A stretch of DNA of 64,000 nt, from NCBI RefSeq assembly GCF_010015445.1, contig NC_053126.1, positions 6,941,749-7,005,748 on the forward strand, in the 5' to 3' direction. Positions 52,585 through 61,784 of this stretch are shown one piece after another (within the stretch, counting starts at the first letter, position 1; each line of letters starts with the position of its first letter). The notes below the pieces were generated by a model. The model was not told where the DNA came from, did no database searches, and saw nothing but the letters and a program-made list of their open reading frames with translations. Made by a program: the position numbers and the translations under genes. The stretch is from Perca fluviatilis. Lineage: Eukaryota; Chordata; Actinopteri; Perciformes; Percidae.

Positions 52585-54601
52585 CAGACACTCACAGTCA
52601 TCACAGTAGCTGTTTCCACAGCAGGGTATGACCACAGCATCACTCAGCAGGTCATGGCAGATCAGACAGAGGAGTTCCTCAGGTACAGGGTCCTCCTCGC
52701 CTTCTGACTTAGTCTCCTCCTGTGGACCGAATGGAGGCCTCTCCTTCTTGCCAATAGCGTACGCCTCACTGCGGACACGTAATGGTACACACACTGCGCG
52801 TTGGCTTTTTAGGTGTTTAAAAGATGCCTTGAACCAGAGTGACTTTTAAAGTGTAAGTCTGAAAGAAGGTTGGTGTTGGAATTGAACCTTTGACATTTCA
52901 TAGGTCTTTCATCTTCATCTTGCTAATTGTGCCTATGACTATTCCGTTACCCAGGCCATAGGATATCTACAAGGATTTTGCTACTCATACAAGAGGCAAA
53001 AGGTGGGAGTCCTGGTCACATTCACATGCGTGATGTGCTCAGGTGATGAAGCAGCAAATCCAGTTGCCTTTGCCTTGACTTGGTAATTACTATTTTGTGT
53101 CTCAGATATGACACATTGTAAATAAACCATTTACAGTAATAATTTAGGGATTAAGTTTAGGATAAGTGCGATCATTAAAATTCAAGTGACGAAACAGTTA
53201 AAAGGACAGAGGGTATTGTGGAATGGGGCCATTCCTAATGGTTTTGGTGATTTCAGTACTTTCAGATGTGAACTATGAAAAGCTCTGCTAAGTTTGTCAT
53301 GCCAACCTTTTGGAGTTGGTAAAAAAAATAAAAATAAAGACTCTCTTGAACGGGCCATTCTGAAAAAGCATGTAAATAGTTTGCACACTTTAAGTGAACT
53401 TAAAAAGATACTGGTAGGTGGAATTTGTAACCTCTGGACAGAGCCAGACCAGCTGCTCCCCCGTTTTCCAGTCCTTATACCATTTCAAAATGTCAAACCA
53501 TTCCTTTAAAACAAAAGACACACAAGCATTGACTCTTTTGTCTCACGCGTCTATGGTAGGAATCGCGTAGCGTCCAGAGTTGGTCAGCATGGCTCCCTTT
53601 ATGTTTGGATCGTCCACCTCTACCATGAAGGAACGAGGGATGCCTGTGCTTTTCTTTATTTTCAGAGGGGCCTCTGAGATTTTATCCTGTTGTCAAACAC
53701 ACACACACACACACACAATCAATACCTAAGTTTAAAATAATAAATAAATAATTAAAATACTGTAAGTACTGGATAGCAAAAAATCTAAAGACACACCAAT
53801 CAAATCATTTTCTTGGTATCTTTGTACTAGATTGCAACAGAAACGGTCTCCCTTCAGAGATACCACATGTTCTGCCCTTACCCCGCTGGTGGGACAGTTC
53901 CTGATGTGGTGTCCAGTATTTCCACAGCGATAGCAGGTGTAGTTCGCAGGAAGTGCAGTACCAAACTTCTTGTTGTAACTAGAGCGAGAAAGAGACAGGG
54001 ATAGATGTAGAAAGAAATTGAGAGAAAAGCAGGTAGATTGAAAAAAAGAATAAATGTACAAAATACAGGAAGAGGAACAAAAAAGTAGGAATATGGAGTG
54101 TGGGATGAAGATGGAGTGTAATGGATTACACTCCATCTGTCTCTCAGCATCCATTAAGTAATGGAAGCTGAGAGACAAAGTGACACATTGAGATACAGAA
54201 TTGAAGAAAAGCAAGTGGAGAGAAGTACTAAGGAGACAGAAATAGGGATGAAGGAAGAGATCTGATTTGATTAGAGAAGTGACTCACTTCATGGAGTCGT
54301 AGGTTGACTGATTCATCATAACTTTAATCTTATCCTCTTCTGACGCATCGACATCAGCCAGGTTCTGCATCTGTGCACGCGCACACACACGCACACACAC
54401 GCACACACACACAGATGTCAGGTCAAACAGAAGGAGCAGTGTTCAATTATAACTGACTCACATGATCCACATGATCCAGCATAAATATGTACAAAAAAAC
54501 ACAAAAAAATAACACAAACATATAAACATAATATATATATATAATATATATATATATAATATATACAATAATAAAAAAAAAAAAAAAATATATATATAAC
54601 A

Positions 54602-54635
<34 letters not shown>

Positions 54636-54644
54636 CATATATAT

Positions 54645-54681
<37 letters not shown>

Positions 54682-54686
54682 TATAC

Positions 54687-54771
<85 letters not shown>

Positions 54772-57700
54772 TGTACCTTGGAGAAAAAGGGTACGGCTCT
54801 GGAAGAATTCTGGTCATCCATCTGTTAGAATTAAACACAATCAGTTTCACTGATGAAGCAACGAGAGCCTCCAGGTTACATGTCTTGGGAAAGGATTGAG
54901 AGCTCTGTTTTGTGCTAATCTTTATGCTTCACCCCCTGCCCCATTAGTAATTTCCTATGTTAACTGCTGTATGTCATAGCTCTTCACTTTACTAACCATT
55001 TGAGCAGAGATCAAATTGACACCAGCATCCAGGAAGGATTTTTGAGTGGACAATACATGTCTGTTCTCATCCCAGGATTACTGCCTCAGCCCCTCCTGCC
55101 ACCTCTCATCCCTCTAAACTTGCTACCCTGAAAATAAGGAGGACAACAATACAATTTTCCCTCAGATTTTACACCTGTGAGGCCAGCATTTTGTTGGATC
55201 AGAAACATCTTTGCTCTCATCACCTAAAGTCTACCTCGGTGCCTCCTTTCACCCTCAATTCTTTCTTGTTTCTCTGCCCCCGTTCTTGGTTCGTTCATAT
55301 GCTGTGCTGGAATAGATAAGTGAAACCATGGCTCTGTGGATGGCAGTGTCGGTCCATCAGGCTACAAGTATTGGATTATGAATTGCCATTAAATATTTCG
55401 TGGTTCCCAGAGGATGAATCCTAATCACTTTGGTGATCCCATGACTTCTCATCTAGCTTCACCCTCAGGTCAAAATTTTAATTTGTCCAATACCTGCAAA
55501 ACTAGTACCACTCCCATCAGCCTCAGTAGTTTTTAGTGCTAATTACCATAGTTTAGCATGCTACCAGGCTACACTAACATAGCAAAAGCACCACGGCGAG
55601 TCTTAAATCACATTCTCAAATTACAGCACATACAGGACAGTAGGGGTATTGTGACTACCGATTTTTATATTCACTCAATAAATGCATTAGTAAATAAGAT
55701 TTGAAAAACCTTATGAAAAGCCAAATATTCACACTCCAACACATTCATCAATCAGAAACATAATATACTTTAAAAGTCAAAGCTGCCACTTAAATTCTCT
55801 AAATTATTGTTTCATTTAAAATCCAATGTGCTGTAGTACAGACTGACTGCACTATATTATATTGTTTATGGCAATAATCACATCTGCCTGGCTTTATTGA
55901 AGCTAAACCAAATCTAAGAAAAGAAGCTACCAAGTTGCATTATAGGAAAAGTAGGACTGTTGGAGTGTTTTTAAAACTTGACCCATACTGTGGATTTTAA
56001 CTATTCTTTTTAAAATGTCTTTTTTTGATTCTCTCAACTTTGGGAAAGTGCGATACTAAATCACTGGAGTACCAATTTAAATTTAATATGATATGATTCC
56101 AGTATATGTACCATTTTTTTGGTTGAATTTGTCTTTTCTGCAAAGGAAAAATGTGGACACAAGATTTTAACGATCATTTAGAAATGTCCGATGTTGACGC
56201 AACCGACGTCTTTAAAATGTGTTATCTGAGGTGGCATATCGACTGTGTGCAAGCAGTGAAATCAAACACATAATCAATACATAAGACAGCTTCATACAAA
56301 CGACTTTATTGGCAGAAAAACACAAAAGAAAAAGGTTGTGTAATCCAATAGACTCAAAGTACTAAGAAGAGTGGCAGACACTTCTCCTACTGTGAAACCA
56401 GAGAGAAAATCAGGTCAGGTCACACTATATCAAATTATAGCTTGATAGTAGTAGTTAGTTTTGAGTTAGTTTACAGGATCATAAACAGAACTAACACTGC
56501 AAGAATCTGACATAAAATAACAACGGTGCACCACCTGGTTTCTGATTGGGTTTAAGAGAGCCATTGTTTGTGTGCTCCTACTTTAAAGCTCAAACACTGT
56601 AAATCCAAAACTGAATTATAAACCCTTTTTCACTCTGTAGTAAGGGTAGGGTACAGTTTGTAGTTCAAAAAGTCAAAATGCTTCCAAGATTTTTTATTTA
56701 TTTACTGGTTTTGAAGAGTTTTGTGGCGCTAAGGATGCATTCCCCCAGCATCGGTTCACTTTGAGTACTCTGTAGATTTCGATGGTCCGAATGGTAAATT
56801 ATTAATTTTGACACATTCGATTCTATTGTGGATGATGGACGCCAATCCTATCTGGGGACTGAATGAAATCCAAAATTAAAAATTGCCTTTAATGTGATTT
56901 AAAGACTTATACCAGAACAACCCACATAGCAATCCCATGAGGCTACTAATATATACACCTCCAAATGTTAGAATATGTCTGAAAGCAAGTGAGCAAGTGC
57001 TACCGCAGCTCAGGAAGAAGAGACGACTGGACAATGACTGTTGCTCATAAAACAACAGTTGGGTTTATCAGCTGGGAGTAGCTGGCCCGCATGATAATGT
57101 TTGACCCGCCCGAGTAGCTCCCACCACCCACAGATAGACACTGAATGACCTTCTGGTGACACAGCAGCTTGTTAAATTAACAGCTGAGAGCATTTATTAG
57201 AGAGAATATATACAAATATACTTTCCCTTAGGGTTAATAATACAGCACTCGTTTAATTGTAAACTTCGGTTTTCTTTCTCGTCTAACTGCAATGCTACTT
57301 TTAAATAGGCCTGTACCAGACTGTAATTGTGTCAGTCGAATCAGATTTGGCTGCTCAATACGAATATTTGGTCCTTCTTTCTTTCAGGTATTCAGTATCA
57401 AGCAACGTTTTACTGAATGAAGCCAAAACCACTTTTATTAACTACCATATTGACAATGGCTGTGCATAACGCTACAGCTTCACTTCTTCGTTTTTTTTTT
57501 TTTTTTTACACTTCACAATAGCCACATTAAGACAATTACAAAGCCTACTAACACTTTAAAAAGGAACACGCCGACTTATTGGGATACGGTGTGCTTATTC
57601 ACCGTATCCCCCAGAGTTAGAGAAGTCCATACATACCCTTCTCATCTCCGTGCGTGTCGTAACTCTGTCTGACGCCCCCGCCGCCAGCCTAGCTTAGCAC

Positions 57701-59692
57701 AGATCCTGGAGGTAACTGGTTCCAACTAGCCTACTGCTCCCAATAAGTGACAAAATAACGCCAACATGTTCCTGTTTACATGTTGTGATTTGTATAGTCA
57801 CAGCGTGTACAAATAACAAGGTCACATGACACACAGCCGTCTTCTAACCGTATACATGCTGGGAACTATATTCTCAGAAGGCGAAGCACTGCTACTTGGG
57901 CGGAGTGATTTGCTCGCAGCACCTGAGAAGCCCTGTGGTGAGGAGCAGAGAGTTCGCCTGGAGTTCGCTCAGAGTTGGAGTAGTTACGACACGCACAGAG
58001 ATGAGAAGAGTACGTATGGACTTAGCAGGATTTGGAAAAACTTGTCCCTCAAAGAATTGCTTTCAAAATACTTCTGTTGGTTTATAAAGCACTAAACTGG
58101 TTGGGGCCAAAATAAATTTCTGATCTGCGGATACATTATGAACCACCCAGACCTCTCAGGTCGACACGTCTGCTTTCTGTCCCCCAGAGTCCAAACTAAA
58201 AATGTATTAGCAGTGTTCAGTTTTTATGCTCCACATATCTGGAACAAACTCCCAGAAAACTGCAGGTCCGCCGCAATCCTCAGTTCTTTTAAAACCAGAC
58301 CTTTATTTTTGATGCTGCCTTTCTTTAAATAATTGTTCATTTATACACCGCACTGTAACTTTTATTCTCGTATTTGATCGGTTTTTATATTTTCAATTGT
58401 TTTTAACTGCTCTTTAAATGTTTTATGTAAAGCACTTTGAATTGCCCTGTTGCTGAAATGTGCTATACAAATAAAGCTGCCTTGCCTTGCCTTCACAATA
58501 AAAGCCCAACTTAAATTCACTCAGAGCATTTTTGCTAAGAGGAAACAAAAGCCAGAGACTACATTGTATTAAGTCGCTGTGAGCTGTGCATTTATCACTT
58601 CTAAGCAGAAGATAATGTTATCTCGGAGCCTGACCCGCCAAGGCTTCTCTTCCTCCGGGCAGCTGTCTCCGTCACTCAGACTCACCCTGGGTCCGGTTCC
58701 GCAGTTGGTAAGGTGAAGGTACTTTATTGTCACATAACACATGTAGCAGGCCTCACCTCACCAGTGCTCACCATAGGGCCACCATGCTGCCTGTACCATG
58801 GATGTATAATAATAACGGCCTGTACCCGTTGCTGACATTTTCATTGAGCGAACGGGACGACTTGATGCAGTGGAAGGCTTTGACTCCGGAGAGCAGCGTG
58901 AACGCGAGGAGTGGCAAAACACTTAAAAATAACGACTGCTCGGCTTGAAGAATCTCAGTCGACTGAGGGGTCCCCGGCTGATGATTCAAATATTTGACTT
59001 TCAGGGGGCAGCCCTACTTTTGTAATAACTATTTATTTATTTATTTATATATTATATATTTGTTTATTGTCATTGTAAAATATGATTTATCTCAGAGCAG
59101 CAGCTCCCTGTAAATCAAATCCTGAGAAGCGCACTACTTCCTCTTTGCAACAGGAACTTAGACGGCAATACAGGAAATAAGAGGCTTTCAGTGATTTACA
59201 TTGTGGTTTCACTTGTTTAAACCAGTCACACCGAAGCACACAGTCAACGTATGTTCAAGCAGAGATATTAGGACGTGCTGACAACGTGTGTGTTTAGTGG
59301 AGCTGCAGGAGTTTGGTTACGTACTGCTTTGTAGGCTCCAAAGGCGTGGTGCTGGACATCCGATCGCTCACTGAAACACACAAAAATATTTTTTAGGCCA
59401 GTCGTCCATGACGATTTAACACCCTGGAAACAAAGATTAGGAATAAATATAAATATCATTAATAAAAACCAGCCTTGTTGCAGTTTAAAACGTTTTTAAA
59501 AGTAGTCAGTGGGAGGAACGGTTCTTGGCTCACCAGCCGATTGGAACGCTGCCAATGGATGATTTTTGTGCAACTGTGTTCCCCTGAAGCCTGTTGTACA
59601 GTTGTGCGGAGGCTCCACGCAGAGCTTTCGCCGTAGCCTACGTAAGTGGCCTGATGTTTACACTTGTGCGCTGGTGTGTGCGTCGAGCCGGC

Positions 59693-59744
<52 letters not shown>

Positions 59745-61721
59745 TAAAGCGGGGGAGAAGTAAGAGAGTGACGGCGATTAGCTTCGGAGCGAGTAGCGAC
59801 TCTAGAGTCATAGTCGCTGCGACGTGTAGTTACATTTTTCGAGAGGCGCATGTCAGGCTACGGCGTAGACGCAGAGGGGTCTGCGGTGGTACGCTGTCGA
59901 TTCTACGCACAACCATAAAACGGCCTTCAGGCTGAAATATCCAACCTATCAGTCTGGCCTTGTCTATTATCAATTTGGGTGGTGATTTCCTACATTACCC
60001 AGAATGCCCCTACAGAAGATATGAACTAGTTTTGTTTAGCTGTGACTTGAGTGTGTATTTCAGAAGAGTCAAGTCAGTTCGATAACCGATATTCTTAAGC
60101 TTTTTTTATTTTACTTGTAAAGCTAACATGTTAAAGCACAACATTAAAAGAAGTTTATTTTCTTGTCCCGCATGCAGTTTAGATGGAAAATATGATATTA
60201 CTTTGGCTGAAGAAACTTATGTCTGTTTTGGTTCTCTAGGTCTGCTCAGTGTTGATGACAAATTAGGACTCCAGGAAGAAACCCTTACTCTTTAGTTCTT
60301 GGATGAGTGACACTAAAACCGGTTGGGGTTTCATCCTGCCTCACTGCAGCATCAAAACCTCAACACTAGCCTTGGTTAACTGTACAATAAGACAAACACT
60401 CCACCCTACAAAACAGGCCCATAAAGGCCAGTTATAATCACTCAACGGTTTCTTTTTTCTCAAAAGTTAAGGCTTACTTTGAAGCCCTTTGGAGCCGAGT
60501 GACTGTCAGTCTGCGCGCGCAGGTGGAGAAGTGATTTGCTGCATTTAATCTTGCGGGCAGCGTTGCACCACTCTTTAGCCCTAATTCCCCTCCGCCCCTG
60601 GATGGTGCTGACAGGGCTAATCACATGACCGCCAGTCTGTTCCAGTGAGGTCCTTTCCTGCTTTCCATGCATAAAACACACGCCACTGCTGGCTGTCCTG
60701 TCCAAGCCTGACTAATGTCTGGGTAATCCCTGTGAACGTCACCATGGAGATACAGTCCTTCACTTTTCCTGTGAGCACGTTATCATGGAAGTGTTACACA
60801 AAAAGACCCCTCTTTAATCAACTGTCGACCGTCAACTGAAAGATTCAGGCCTCTGCATTGATTTAGCATTCAGCATTGTTTTCTTCTCCTTTGTGATCCT
60901 CTAGCTGCAAACACATGCTGCTGATCAAAACCATCCAATTAGCAAAAACAAGAAGGACCCGTCCTATAATAGGTTTACTGCTAATTCCTTAGGATCTACA
61001 TTTATTGTCAAGTTCGTAATGCCAGCCTTTAAAAGCAATACATACATTTTAGACAATGATTCAGAATCATTTCCTTATTTATAAATGTTAGTATTATTAA
61101 GGCTGATGACTGGGTTACAGTATTAGCTCATCTTTTTAGTTATTTACTAAAAATAACACTAAGGGCCCTTTCACCCCTACCTCATTTGGTCCGGACTTTC
61201 TGACTTTCTAGTATGATCTGAACCAAAACAACAGGCGGGAGACACAGCTCACGTAGGTGATGACAACAAGACACATGTAGAGCCCGACTGATATATCGGC
61301 TGGCCGATATTCTCAGCCGACATTAGGCATTTTCCAAACTCGGTATTGGTAATCGGTATCGGCAAATTTTAATGGCCGATAAATGAATATTTAAAACACC
61401 CTTCAGCCATGTTTGGAGTGTTGGCGTTACATAGTTTGTCCACCAGGGGGCGCTCTACAACGTCCCTGTTGGCAACACTCGTGTTTAACCCTTTAAGTTT
61501 CGTGTTTCTTTTATAAATAAATATATATGTAAACATTTTAATTAAAAAAAATTATTATTAAATTTAGTATCTTTAGTTTGTATTTTTACACATTTTACTT
61601 ATCAGAACTTTAATATATTTTGATGTTCCTCTGTTCTGACAAAACAAATAAGTTTATTTTTAATATCATTACTCATATTTTAGTGAGTACTCATAAATAA
61701 CTACAAATAACTAATGTTAGG

Positions 61722-61784
<63 letters not shown>

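Noticed and set aside
60240..60330. Possible C/D snoRNA (TTGATGAC motif) in rbbp6 intron 2
   Set aside because: It is on the plus strand, opposite to the host transcript, and lacks a clear D box and terminal stem.
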